A stretch of 45,878 nucleotides of DNA, from assembly GCA_049999725.1 (NCBI GenBank), contig JBNGIS010018832.1, positions 1 through 45,878 on the forward strand, read 5' to 3'. Shown here piece after piece: positions 31,456-40,389 of this stretch. The notes beneath the pieces are model-generated. The model made no database searches and was not told the origin of the DNA. It worked only from the letters and a program-made list of their open reading frames with translations. The position numbers were made by a program, and so were the translations under genes. How positions within the stretch are numbered: the first letter of the stretch is position 1; the number at the start of each line of letters is the position of its first letter. Origin of the DNA: Haplomitrium mnioides. Lineage: Eukaryota > Marchantiophyta > Haplomitriopsida > Calobryales.

Positions 31456-31850
31456 GAGATTCAGGTGGAAAGGGGCTCAGATTTTGCGAGTTTGGATTGA
31501 TGGGAGGGACCATGATTTACCTTCCTCTATTCGACGTGATGCTACTATGGTTATGGATCTGGATGATCCAAATGTCTGGGTGCAGGTGTGTTCAACGAGA
31601 GCCCAAGTATTTGAGCGACTCATGCTCATGGTGTTTGACAACCTTGCCATTGCTCAACATCGTGATACTTTTCGATATGCTACCATACTTGGAGGTGGAT
31701 GTCGTGCTAGAATTTGGAGGTTTCATCTTGGTGATTGGGTTTCTTTGCAGCCGATCACACCCACGATACTGGGTGTCACTTTTTGGGCGCCGGATTTTGC
31801 ATGTACAGCTACTGCCTTCGGGAGTTTTGCAGCTGGAGGGGCGTGATGGT
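31456..31850 (+). pseudogene. Integrase C-terminal tail
   Basis: The same open frame continues with IDGRDHDLPSSIRRDATMV, TRAQVFERLM, DNLAIAQHRDTFRYATI and FHLGDWVSLQPITPTILGV. Such blocks follow the integrase core in Ty3-like polyproteins; GDWV is the GDxV strand of the C-terminal DNA-binding fold. No HHCC or DDE core precedes it, so RT to integrase core was deleted between the methyltransferase and this tail. The frame shifts near 31830. Confidence 0.55.
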
Positions 31851-32091
31851 ATGGTTTGGATAGTTCATGTGTGTAATTATGCATTTTGTCACCTTCTGAC
31901 CATCGATGGCACTATGGACTTCAGTGTGGCACAAGTTCTTGCAGGTTTGACGTGCGTGTCATGTGGTTCTCCTAAAGGGACCATCACTATGTTTATTTTT
32001 CAGGTGTTTTAGAGGATGGTGTATGTCATGTTTGACACCTCTATTGGTTACTGTTCTTGGCGAATCATGGTTCTGCCCTCACTGTTCATAG
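31851..32091 (+). pseudogene. PHD-like zinc finger at the end of pol
   Basis: After the frameshift, frame 3 reads LQLEGRDGMVWIVHVCNYA and LTCVSCGSPKG. After a TAG and a second shift it reads RGWCMSCLTPLL and SWFCPHCS then stop at 32089-32091. CxxC...GWxxxC...WFCPxC is the PHD finger layout. The central Cys pair is gone and the His of GWH is Cys, so it cannot fold normally. PHD fingers read histone tails and could target integration. Confidence 0.55.
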
Positions 32092-32263
32092 AACAACTAG
32101 TTTCCATTGAGTTCTAGGGTTGGTATAGACTATAAGAGGTGAACAATGGGGCTCCATTACACCCGGCCTCCTAGTCTTTGCATTAGTAGGTGCATATCAA
32201 TTTTTCTAGGAGATAGATGGCTAGCTAGTGTTAGGGGACCTGACCACCAACTAGGAGGGCGAT
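32092..32263 (+). other. 3' untranslated part of the DNMT retroelement
   Basis: Short non-coding stretch after the pol stop. It ends in a purine-rich ACTAGGAGGGCGAT directly before TGTGAGG, which would fit a polypurine tract preceding an LTR start. Confidence 0.4.
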
Positions 32264-32389
32264 TGTGAGGTCTCATGCATTGTATGCGCATGAGACTCAA
32301 TTGCATATCATTCTCTATTGTATATCGGTAGATGTCATAGAATGTGTGTAGACGATGTAGTTGTGTAAGCAATGTGTATGCACACGACA
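32264..32389 (+). repeat. Repeat block A with 9-bp stem-loop
   Basis: A 126-bp block from TGTGAGGTCTCATGC to GCACACGACA, repeated at 32657-32783. It contains a perfect stem GTCTCATGC / GCATGAGAC (32270-32296) with a 9-nt loop. Followed by GT and then the S block. Confidence 0.8.
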
Positions 32390-32391
32390 GT

Positions 32392-32783
32392 TGTCACAAC
32401 ATTCTATGTAGTTTTCTATTTTTAGACATTTAGGGTTTTTTTGTCTTTTTGTGCCTTAGTATATAAGGCCATGTACTCTCATCGAAAGGTTATCTTTCAA
32501 TGTCTTCATTTGTATGAACCAAGAGGAGAGCTGAGGTATTGCAGCTCTTGGAGAAGCATGGATTCCTTGTCAACAAAGGTGCACTGGTTCTGATATCGGA
32601 AGATCAACACACACTTTTGGGAATTTCTTCGAGAAGGTATCACTCAAAGAAAAGTATTATGAGGTCTCACGCATTATATGCGCATGAGACTCAATTGCGT
32701 ATCATTTTTTGTTGTATGTCGGTAGATGTCATGGAATGTGTGTAGACGATGTAGTTGTGTAAGCAATGTGTATGCGCACGACA
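32392..32783 (+). repeat. Right terminal repeat: block S (to 32656) joined to a second block A
   Basis: S (32392-32656) matches 23724-23989; A' (32657-32783) matches 32264-32389. Together they make a 392-bp unit that starts TGTC and ends GACA, like an LTR. The left copy has S but not A, so the terminal repeats are unequal. Confidence 0.75.
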
Positions 32784-32787
32784 AACA
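32784..32787. repeat. Short target-site duplication AACA, right
   Basis: Matches 23720-23723; after it the transposase gene of copy II continues (TGAAATTCTTCTCAATTT), as in copy I at about 5057. Confidence 0.65.
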
Positions 32788-33545
32788 TGAAATTCTTCTC
32801 AATTTCAAAATTGATATTAGATTGATCTTTTTCTTCACAAAGCTCTTGTCATGATGGACTTTCCGCAAAGAATTTTCACATAAAGTGTTTACCCATTTGG
32901 GTTTTGGCCCAGACAAAGAATTCTTATAGAGTGTTGGTCAACTCGGTCTATAGGCTAATCCAGCCATCGCAGATAATTCATCGTCATGAACATCTTGAGC
33001 ATCATTTAGAATACTGCTTGTTTTTTCAAAAGTAGTTTTTGAAGGATGAAGACCACCTTGAGGATTGGGAGAGCTGGACCATGCCGAAGTAGAATCTTTA
33101 TCAACATCTTGAACATAAAGAAATGTTTTTTGAAACATAATCGATGGCCTTGGCAATAGCTTCAAAGAAATGTTTATTGACTGAGACTTTTTGCTAGAAT
33201 CATTTCCCAAATTGTCGTATGAAGATTCCTCCAAAAAAATTTGAGACCTTGAAGATTTCCCAATCTCATTGAGAGGTTCAACTTGATTTGAAATCATTCA
33301 TTATTTGAGAGATGCTATCAGTGATAGCAAATCACCTCCAAAATTGAAATTGTCCATGAATTCTATGTTTTTTGTGTTTTGGACAAACACATTTGGATCT
33401 TAAATGTCAAGGTCTTCATCTGATAAGGACCAAGAAATGTCCACAACCGTCTAGAAAGTTTGGTTTGACTGCTATTTTGTTGATCTCTTGGAGTAGTCAA
33501 AAGAAAACTTCAACTTTGATCGCTTGACCAACAACAAAGATCGAA
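32788..33545 (-). pseudogene. Transposase-like protein, N-terminal part, copy II
   Basis: The 119-aa open frame 32938-33297 (Ser-rich, NDSSKKSQSINISLKL, ending DELSAMAGLAYRPS) is followed on the minus strand by NSLSGPKPKWVNTLCENS (about 32870-32930), a more conserved-looking segment matching copy I near 5130-5200. No named domain is present. Homology to copy I ends near 33545 (GCAACAAAGATC). Confidence 0.5.
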
Positions 33546-33580
33546 TATATGAAAAAGGTTGGGTCTTGGACCCTAAATAG

Positions 33581-33614
33581 CCGCTACTTTGAACCAGGAA
33601 CTGCTACTAAGTTC
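33581..33614 (+). repeat. Terminal inverted repeat of copy III
   Basis: CCGCTACTTTGAACCAG followed by GAACTGCTACTAAGTTC, the reverse complement of 20788-20821 with one mismatch. It faces outward to the left. Confidence 0.8.
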
Positions 33615-33969
33615 TTGTTTCACTTAGTAGTCAAAAATATTATTTTTTTGTGATTTGGAAAATACGAAATTTAGACTCTAATCGAGAATTAGAAAGCTTA
33701 TGTGCGCATAGACTCTAAACAAGAACACAAAGCCTGAGTGACCAAAAGATTGCAAGAGTTCATGTGTGCATGGACTACAAGCCTAAGTGCACAGGGACTC
33801 CAAACCATTCTTAGATTAACAATTGACTCCAAAACATTCTTAGGCGCACCAAATGGAATCGTGATGAAAAGACTTGAAATAGTTTGAGAGTGCAACAAGT
33901 TGAAACTTTGGCAAATAAAACTTTGTAAAAAAATACTTTATTAATAAAAAAATTTGTTCAAACAGATGA
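33615..33969 (-). other. 3' UTR and subterminal region of copy III
   Basis: Non-coding. It contains TATGTGCGCATAGACTC (33700-33716) and CATGTGTGCATGG, members of the palindrome family. Part of it aligns with 20000-20100 in reverse complement. Confidence 0.6.
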
Positions 33970-34582
33970 TCAGGCTCCATCCTCCTTGGGAGGAATTGTC
34001 TCATCTAAATCCAAAGGTTGAGCATCTGCAGCCGCTAGAGAGTCATGTAGAGACTTTCCAGTCCCAGATATTGCGACAAGATCACCAGCAACACCTTCAA
34101 TACAAGGAGAAACAGGTTCCTTGTGGTATGCATAAACAGTCTGTGACTCAGTCACATCGGATGGCAAGGAAGCCATCTCCAAAACCCTCTCAGGAATGTA
34201 GATAGACTAACATCTATCATATTTCACTGTGATGCAGTTTCGCATCAGCTTTAAAGCACAGACAAGGCATGTGCTTGACCCAAAGCAAAGATCTAAGATC
34301 CAAGCTTTGTTGACAAATGGTTGATGAAAAATTTGTAAAGCGCATGCGGCTTTTGATAAACATTGACAGGAGCATCATCTCCTGGGTGTTTAAGTTTGGC
34401 AAAAACTGCAAGACAACTAGAGACACTACGCATGATTTGCCGAGGAAGTCTAGTCGCAAGAGTAGGTGCAAATTAAAAAGCCTCATGCTCCTCTTTCCTT
34501 CTTTAGTCCAGTAGCCCACAGTCCAATATTCGTGGGTATGTGTGATTTTGGGATCATCAGAATGATGAATGTTGCTCTTGTC
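33970..34582 (-). pseudogene. Methyltransferase-like gene, last exon, copy III
   Basis: The exon starts after a clean TTTTTACAAG acceptor, with DKSNIHHSDDPK-like text, EYWTVGYWTKE, then WILDLCFGSSTCLVCALKL (the motif I region, about 34250-34310) and the conserved tail MASLPSDVTESQTVYAYHKE, ending KEDGA at a stop at 33970. Copy III keeps F-G of the FxGSGT motif but has lost the GT; copy I has the reverse pattern, so both derive from a normal motif. A TAG after EYDRC-type text and a frameshift in the middle (34330-34480) inactivate it. Confidence 0.6.
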
Positions 34583-34680
34583 CTTGTAAAAAGAAAAATA
34601 AACAAATTAAACATTGTAATCAAAGTACAGGAAAAGTAAAAAAGAGAAATTAAAAACTTAAAAATCAAAGAAAAACTTAC

Positions 34681-35237
34681 GAGATGTTGTGGTTGATTGC
34701 ACATCAAACTTCTGAAAGGGCATTCTCAATGATGCCAAACTGTTGCGATGAGTGTATAACAACAAAAGACCAAAAATCCAATGTTGTAATTGCCGCAAAA
34801 GATGAAACCATGTCAAAAATATAACCTTTTGAAAATGGTTCAGAATCAGCATGCTTACATTCTTTAATGTTGTAACCGTAAGGAATGTCCATAATAGCCA
34901 AAGTGAAACACCTAGGTTTTACCAAGCCCTTCAACTGTCGAGCATTGGCCTCCCTATGGACTTGGTAAAACGCCACGTTGAGACCATCGACATAGGACAT
35001 TAAGTCCTCGTCCTCATCTCTCACAACTTCTTTGGTTGTAAGAGATGCAGCACTGCTTTGCTGCCTTGATTTCCACTCTCTAGTCTTTTGGCAATGAAGA
35101 AGGAAATCTGGAGGATATGAAACAGGAGTGGGAGGATGGTCTTGATCTTTTAGGGCTTCTTTAACCCTTGATTGTTTTTGATCTTTTGTAGTTGTTGTCA
35201 ATTTTTTAGCCAGCTGACGCTTGAAAGTTTTGTCCTC
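34681..35237 (-). pseudogene. Methyltransferase-like gene, catalytic exon with DIPYG, copy III
   Basis: Mostly open (34704-35201, 165 aa). It follows a TTTTATAG acceptor, begins DKTFKRQLAKKLTTTTKDQK and contains DEDEDLMSYVDGLNVAFYQV, then RCFTLAIMDIPYG (about 34880-34920), then a hydrophobic strand WSFVVIHSSQQFG, and ends CAINHNIS at a GTAAGT donor at 34680. One stop near 34701 is the only break seen. It is the best preserved methyltransferase exon of the window and the best query for a family search. The substrate is unknown. Confidence 0.62.
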
Positions 35238-35418
35238 CTATAAAAAAAAAAACAGAAAACATTATAGGAAGGTAAAAAGAAATTATATGCTAGAGAGGGA
35301 CACTCAATTCCATGTTCACATTCCAAGTGCGCAATGACTTTGCAATCCCTGGGCCTATGGACTGTGAAGTCTATGCACGTATGGACTTTGCATTACCTGC
35401 ACACTTGGACTGCAAAGT
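35238..35418 (-). other. Intron 2 of copy III with palindromes, cut by gypsy LTR
   Basis: It holds several units of the CATGGACTTTGAAGTC class (about 35310-35415: CTATGGACTGTGAAGTC, TATGCACGTATGG and others), matching intron 2 of copy I. The gypsy LTR begins right after GACTGCAAAGT. Confidence 0.65.
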
Positions 35419-35916
35419 TGTAATACTACACACCCACATTACACACATAAGTTAGTACAAATACAACACATACAAGTTAGCACAAGAGAAGTGCACAAAG
35501 AACTTAGAAAACCCACAAGGTAAGAGATGCCAAACAAGGCACTCTCCCTTCTTTATATACTTGAGAGAAGGCACTTTGCTTACATAGGTGGAGGAACCCC
35601 ATTGGTTCCTTTTCTATCCTCTTCTAATTGGACTCCTCTTTTCTCTCTCATTCTAATTGGACCATGCCACGTGTCCTTATCTTTAGAACCTTCTCTTTAC
35701 TTTAATTCTCCACTTGCCACGTGTTCTTATCCTCTTCTAAAGTAGTATATCTAGACTCCCTCTTTCACTTTAATTTGTTGACTTTCTCTCCTCGTGCTAC
35801 GTGTCCAATTCTCTATAATAGCAATTGCTTTTTGCTACTCTAACTTAGTAATAGCTTTCTAGGGATAGTTGACATTATTTTTAGCTATGGCTTACTAAAG
35901 TTAGTGACCGCTACAA
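35419..35916 (-). repeat. 3' LTR of the chromovirus (498 bp)
   Basis: On the minus strand it runs from TGTAGCGGTCACTAAC to GTGTAGTATTACA, with TG...CA ends. A TATA element (AGTATATAAAG on the minus strand, about 35554-35564) is included. Borders are inferred from the polypurine tract on one side and the resumption of copy III intron repeats on the other, since the second LTR is not in the window. Confidence 0.7.
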
Positions 35917-35927
35917 TCCTCCACCTA
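35917..35927 (-). other. Polypurine tract of the chromovirus
   Basis: GGTGGAGGAT on the minus strand, between the stop of the chromodomain frame and the TGTAGCGG start of the LTR. Confidence 0.75.
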
Positions 35928-36392
35928 TTAAGAGGCAACGTCCTCATTGCGAGTAAGAGAGTTTTCAAAAGAGTGAACAAGTGTAGAGGCATTGGCCAAA
36001 TTCTCCAATGGCTCCCAAGTAGCTTCATAAAGAGGGTAGCCTTTCCAACAAACCAAGTACTCCACAATCTCACGATGGCATCGACGACATGTGCGTTTCT
36101 TCAAGAGCTGTTCCACCTCAAATTCCTCATGACCATCAATAAGCTCAGGTGGCGAAGAGGGTTCTTGAGTACAAGTGAAGGTGGAAGAGCGAGATACAAA
36201 AGCATGTAATAAAATGACATGAAAAACCGGATGAATCTTCATGTAAGGAGGTAAAACAAGTTGATAGACAACTTCACCAATACGAGCAAAAATAGCAAAT
36301 GGTCCAATAAAGCGAGCAAAAAGCTTACGAGAGCAAAGCAAAGGAAGATTGGATGTAGAGAGCCATACTTGGTCACCTATAGCAAAGGTCAC
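35928..36392 (-). pseudogene. Integrase C-terminus (GPF module) and chromodomain
   Basis: An open 154-aa frame at the polyprotein end. ARFIGPFAIFARIGEVVYQL is the GPY/F module near residues 26-45. EFEVEQLLKKRTC followed by VEYLVCWKGYPLYEATWEPL is a chromodomain with the aromatic cage positions (Y, W, W) in place, residues ~90-140. Chromodomains of this type recognise methylated histone H3 and steer integration. The frame is intact over this part and ends directly before the polypurine tract. Confidence 0.88.
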
Positions 36393-36605
36393 TTCGCGAC
36401 AGTGAGTATCGTCATATTTTTTTGGTGATTACAAGCAACTTCAAGTTTTTTCTTGGCACGTTGGATGTCGTGGTGTAGCTAATGGAGGAAATCATTGGCA
36501 GCTGGACTCTTGGATGGCGATGCAGAATGAAGATTAGATAGAGTAGTTGGATGCTCACCATACATCAAAAAGAAAGGTGTGGCTCATGTAGAGCTGTTGA
36601 TGGAG

Positions 36606-37201
36606 TTATTGTAAGAGAGCTCTATAAGAGGTAGCAACCAATCCCATTCTTCTTGTTCTTCCAAAGTAAATGTCTGCAACATATCTATCTTCGATGGTAC
36701 GGTTGGCCCTTTTAGTTTGACCATCCAATTTAGGGTGATAAGTAGTAGACATAGCCAATTTGGTTTTGAGAAGACCAAATATTGTGCACCAAAACATCCT
36801 AGTAAATTGAGTGTCGCGATCGGAGATAATCACTTTGGAGATACCATGATGAGAGTAGACCGCTTCCAAATAAATTCGTGCTAACTCCGGTGTTGTCATT
36901 GATTTGGTAGTCAAACAAATATGAATCATTTTGCTAAGTTTGTCCATAAAAACAACAATAGCATCATAACCCGTAGAAGTACGTGGTAACTCACATATAG
37001 TATCCATACTCACATGTTCCCATCTCCGATTTGGGATAGGCAACGGTTGTAATAAACCTCCACGTTTAAGATTGGTTGCTTTGTTTTGTTGACAAGCCAA
37101 ACAACTTCGAACATAGGTCTCCACATCTTGATGCATCTTAGGCCAATAATACACTCATTGAAGATTGTCCAAAGTTTTATCAATTCCAACATATCCACCA
37201 A
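36606..37201 (-). pseudogene. Integrase zinc-binding and catalytic core
   Basis: MYYWPKMHQDVETYVRSCLACQQNK carries the C-x2-C of the zinc-binding domain; MDTICELP and IISDRDTQFT supply the two catalytic Asp. The third residue, normally Glu in GQTExxN, is Lys here (GQTKRANRTIE), which by itself should abolish strand transfer. The upstream His pair region reads HDSVIGGYVG, with the second His as Tyr. A frameshift at about 36606-36640 and a stop at about 37155 add to the decay. Family call is certain. Confidence 0.88.
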
Positions 37202-38117
37202 TTACCGAATCATGTGCTTCATACAAAACCTCAAAGCGAAGCTTAACATTATTAGGAACCCATACCTTGCCTTGGAAGAAAATCAATCCTCTCACCTCTT
37301 TCACTAGATTCTTTTGTTGTGCGGCAATGATCTCCTCATCTTCTTTTGTTGCAGCTAACATTTCTGTCCACCAAGTAGGATGAATTGTGATTTCTAACAA
37401 GATGTTGAACTAAGGCATGCGGGTCAAGGCATCTGCAATTTGTCATTTTCCTTCCACGTAGACTATCTTCATATGGAATCGTTGTCGCCACTCTACCTAA
37501 TGAATCTGCTGTTTTGAGAGCTCCTTTTGAGTTCCTAGATAGATTAAAGGTTTATGGTCGGTTTCGACAATAAACTCCTTATCTCATAGATAATGCTTCC
37601 AATGTTTGGTTGATAGCACAATCATCAATTCTTCCCGCTCTGTAGTGTGGTAGTTTTGCTTAGTGTTGCTCAATTTCCTAGAAAAGAAGGCAATATGATG
37701 CTAACCATCTTCCCATTCTTGTTGCAAAACTCCACCAATAGCCTTTCTCGATGCATACACCGAAAGTTTGATTGGTTGTTTAGAATCACACCATTTAAGA
37801 ATATGAGCATGAAGAAGTGATTTCTTCAAGAATGCCAACTCTTATGCAGCTCCCCATGACCATGTGTGACTTTTCTTGAGCAAGTTGGCTAATGGTTCTC
37901 CTATTTATGCAAAGCATTTCACAAATCAACGATAAAACCTGATTAGCCCCAAAAATCCCCTTAGTTGTGTTTGATCACTAGGAGCTTCTCACTTCTGAAT
38001 CACCTCCACTTTCTTATCCATAACTTCGATTCCTGATGCACTCACACGGTGATCCAAGTAGTCAACCTCCCTCTTTCCAATTTCACATTTGGACATGTTC
38101 AGATATAGCTCGTGGTT
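37202..38117 (-). pseudogene. RT connection and RNase H domain
   Basis: Minus-strand text with many stops: MSKCEIGKREVDYLDHRVS, LRGFLGLIRFYRRFVKCFA, VYASRKAIGGVLQQE, HHIAFFSRKLSNTKQNY, TTEREELMIV, FIVETDHKPLIYL and QIADALTRMP. This is the Ty3 RNase H with E, D and D in place, but the first catalytic Asp (TDAS) is Tyr. Several stops replace Gln or Arg codons. The end (37202-37400) is the open frame LEITIHPTWW leading to the integrase. Confidence 0.8.
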
Positions 38118-38754
38118 CTAAAGTACCTTTAACATTGTACGAAGATTTTGTTGATGCTCTTGAAGACTCTTGCTGTAGATGAGAACATCATCCAAAAAGA
38201 CAATAACAAACTTATCCAAATAAGATCGAAAAATATTGTTAATAAGACTCATAAATGTTGCAAGAGCATTGGTTAATCCGAAAGGCATAACAAGACATAC
38301 AAAATGCCCGTATCGACTTCGAAACGCAATTTTTTGGCACATCACCTTCCGCAATTCAAATTTGATTATATCTGCTTCTCAAGTCCAATTTTGTAAAGTA
38401 ATTTGCTCCTTGAAGTTGATCAAATAAATCATCCATCTTTGGTAATGGATATTTATTTTTCACTATTTGTTGATTGAATGCTCGATAGTCAATGCACATC
38501 CTCATACTCCCATCGTTCTTTTTCACAAATAGTACTGGTGCACCATAAGGAGAAATGCTTGGTTGAATGAATCCCATCTCCAACAATTCCGTATTTTGAG
38601 ACTTGCATTCCTCCAGTTCATGAGGAGGCAAATGATATGGTGCTTTGCATGGTGGAGTACTTCCTGGAACGACCTCAATCTTGTGATCAATGCATCGTTT
38701 TGGAGGCAAACCCTTAGGCAAATCATTAGAAAAAACGTCATGAAACTCCTTCAA
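38118..38754 (-). pseudogene. Reverse transcriptase
   Basis: Two adjoining open pieces (38356-38754 and 38118-38354) separated by a frameshift. Motifs include [64 protein letters not shown] (first catalytic Asp), [18 protein letters not shown] and [13 protein letters not shown] (FLDD in place of YxDD, common in Ty3 elements). The catalytic Asp residues are retained. RT copies the element RNA into DNA. Only the frameshift disables it in this region. Confidence 0.92.
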
Positions 38755-38925
38755 AACACCTTGAAATTCCTATGGAACATTATGATTTGAGTCCTCCTTG
38801 TCAATAGTGAGCTCACATATGAGTCTTAAAAACACCATATCTTGCTTTTTGATCTCATTTTCTCCAATCACATATAGGGGTAGGTGTCTTGAATGAGATC
38901 GTACTCGATCTCCTTAAATCTTCCA

Positions 38926-39240
38926 TTAAGATTTCGTGAGTGTCTTCTTTCTCCAATCGACTTGCGGATTATATCTTTCTAACCACTTCATTCCAAGAAT
39001 AGCGTCATATCTTGCCAATGTTGTGATCTTCCACTCCAACTTCTCTTTATAGTTACCCACATGTAAAGCTATACCATGAGATAGACGTTCAATAGACTCG
39101 CTTTGGCCAATTGCCATTTCCACCACTTCATGCTCTTCTTTTTCAAGAGGCAACTTCAACTTCAATGCTATCGCTCATGATAAGTAATTTTCTTTGGCTC
39201 TAGAGTCCACCAGAACTCTTGTTGCAGATCCTTCCATCCA
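38926..39240 (-). pseudogene. Aspartic protease
   Basis: RVLVDSRAKENYL near 39190-39215 corresponds to the D-S/T-G active site with Gly replaced by Arg, and TLARYDAILGMKWLERYNPQ near the C-terminus is the conserved ILGxxWL block. There is a stop between the two parts. The G-to-R change should inactivate it. It sits between gag and RT as expected. Confidence 0.75.
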
Positions 39241-39338
39241 TCCATCTACTACAATTAACCCTCCATTTTTTTGTTTTTCTATATAGTAGATGCTTTCCTT
39301 GCCTTTCTTCTTCATCCCAGTAAACCCACAAGAATTTT

Positions 39339-40306
39339 TTATTGGTGCCCATCATTTCCTTGACATTCTTCATCTCCTTCATTGTTGATGTTGTGAAGAA
39401 GCCGTCGAAATACTCGCCTTTGATTGTGCCGTACTACTCTACAATTTGGTGCAATGTGCCTTACCCGACCACAATTGTAGCATGTTTGAGTTTCTCGTCC
39501 ATCATCGATCCTCCTTTCATTAGTATTTTGTGGTCCTCTTTGTTGGTGATTTGGGCGATGAAATTCTCTTCTTCTCATATTTCCTAACTCCATAGACATG
39601 GGGCCATAGTTTCCTCTAGCTTGCACAATACCTAGTGTCCCTTCAATTCTTTGAGCAGATGAAATGGCTTCATTTACATCTTTTAGGTTGCACATCATAA
39701 CTTCTCTTCTAATCTTTCTCTTTAACCCTTGCAAAAATTTGTCAAGGATCTCCGCTAGACTCATATCTTTGATTTGAACTTGCAAGCTTCAAAATTCCTC
39801 AATGTATGTTGCAACACTTCCTTGCTGCTCCAACTGCCAAAGCTTTGTTCTTGTGGTCAATATAGAATCCACCGCTTTAAAATTTTGGAGCAAACCTCTT
39901 TTAAAGTGCTCCACAAAAGTTGTTCTCGTCGTGTATTTTTCTGTCGCTCCCAACTTTGTAGCTATATTGATGCATGCTTGGTTAAAAATGATCTTGCAAA
40001 CAATCCTTTCTCCAAATCTGAAGCATTTGGATAATATGACATATGAACTTCCATTCGATAGACCCATCCTTCTATGATACCAACTGTGCGACTTCTTTCA
40101 TAAGGCTCTACCTTGCATGACTTGCTCATTTTCTGAAGTAGCGTCTCTCGACTTCCTTCTCCATTTTCTTGTTGTAATCGCATTTTCACCATTTCTGCCA
40201 TCAACATGTTGGTTTGTTGTTGGCTTACTACAAGAGCTGCTAGAAGCTCTTCCAACTTTGCCATCATCCACACTCCTTCTTCACGATTGTTAGAGTAAGC
40301 ATCCAT
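39339..40306 (-). pseudogene. gag polyprotein with CCHC zinc knuckle
   Basis: It starts with ATG at 40306 (MDAYSNNREEGVWMMAKLEE) and has a coiled-coil-like Gln-rich N-terminus (LLAALVVSQQQTNMLMAEMV). The capsid region has FLQGLKRKIRREVMMC, and the knuckle is CYNCGRVRHIAPNC (about 39440-39485). It is split into three overlapping frames (39962-40306, 39789-40067 and 39339-39785) by frameshifts. It forms the particle coat and binds the RNA. Confidence 0.85.
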
Positions 40307-40359
40307 ATTGTTACCTCACGGTCTAACCCTCTAGCTTATACAAAAACAAATATAAACAA

Positions 40360-40389
40360 CCGCTACTTTGAACCATGAACAAGCTACTC
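40360..40389 (+). repeat. Left terminal inverted repeat of copy IV
   Basis: CCGCTACTTTGAACCATGAA followed by CAAGCTACTC. It pairs with the right-end sequence of copy I read in reverse (CCGCTACTTTGAACCAAGAA, then CTGCTACT) with few mismatches over ~29 bp. It is the only left terminus visible. Confidence 0.72.

Larger units (their letters stand above)
23724..32783 (+). mobile_element. Decayed Ty3-like retrotransposon carrying a cytosine-5 DNA methyltransferase-like domain
   Basis: The insertion in the copy II transposase gene is delimited by comparison with copy I. Both ends carry a ~265-bp block with a TATA box (23724-23989 and 32392-32656). Inside, plus strand, come gag pieces, two zinc knuckles, an aspartic protease with DTG, a C5 methyltransferase-like domain, an integrase C-terminal tail and a PHD-like finger. 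Reverse transcriptase, RNase H and the integrase core are missing, and stops are frequent. Retrotransposons carrying DNA methyltransferases have been reported in some algae and other eukaryotes; this resembles that arrangement. Confidence 0.75.
20822..33580 (-). mobile_element. DNA transposon copy II (older relic, transposase part)
   Basis: It shares the transposase gene with copy I in the same order and orientation (20825-22400 equals about 2160-3740; 22430-23719 equals 3750-5050; 32788-33545 equals 5060-5800). It lacks both own termini in the window, because copy I abuts on the left and copy III on the right. A 9-kb retroelement splits it at 23724-32783. It is the host into which the others inserted. 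Confidence 0.75.
33581..35418 (-). mobile_element. DNA transposon copy III (inverted; methyltransferase end only)
   Basis: It begins at its terminus (33581-33614) inside copy II and reads on the minus strand as the methyltransferase end of the transposon, with the same exons as copy I. At 35418 it is cut by the gypsy 3' LTR inside intron 2; the rest should lie beyond the right edge of the window. Confidence 0.72.
35419..40359 (-). mobile_element. Ty3/gypsy chromovirus, minus strand, interrupted at its 5' end by copy IV
   Basis: Reading on the minus strand, gag, protease, RT, RNase H, integrase, chromodomain, polypurine tract and 3' LTR appear in Ty3 order. No 5' LTR or primer binding site is seen; instead copy IV begins at 40360 in the leader. 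The missing 5' end is therefore expected to the right of the window. Stops and frameshifts occur in most domains. Confidence 0.9.

Noticed and set aside
31497-31830. Start of the 171-codon frame 3 inside the integrase tail
   Set aside because: Only its last third (after about 31850) carries family sequence; the earlier part shadows frame 2.
20788-33614. 20788 and 33581 repeats as the two ends of one 12.8-kb transposon
   Set aside because: Each is the methyltransferase-side terminus of a different copy facing into copy II; gene order outside and left-terminus form at 40360 show they are two right ends.
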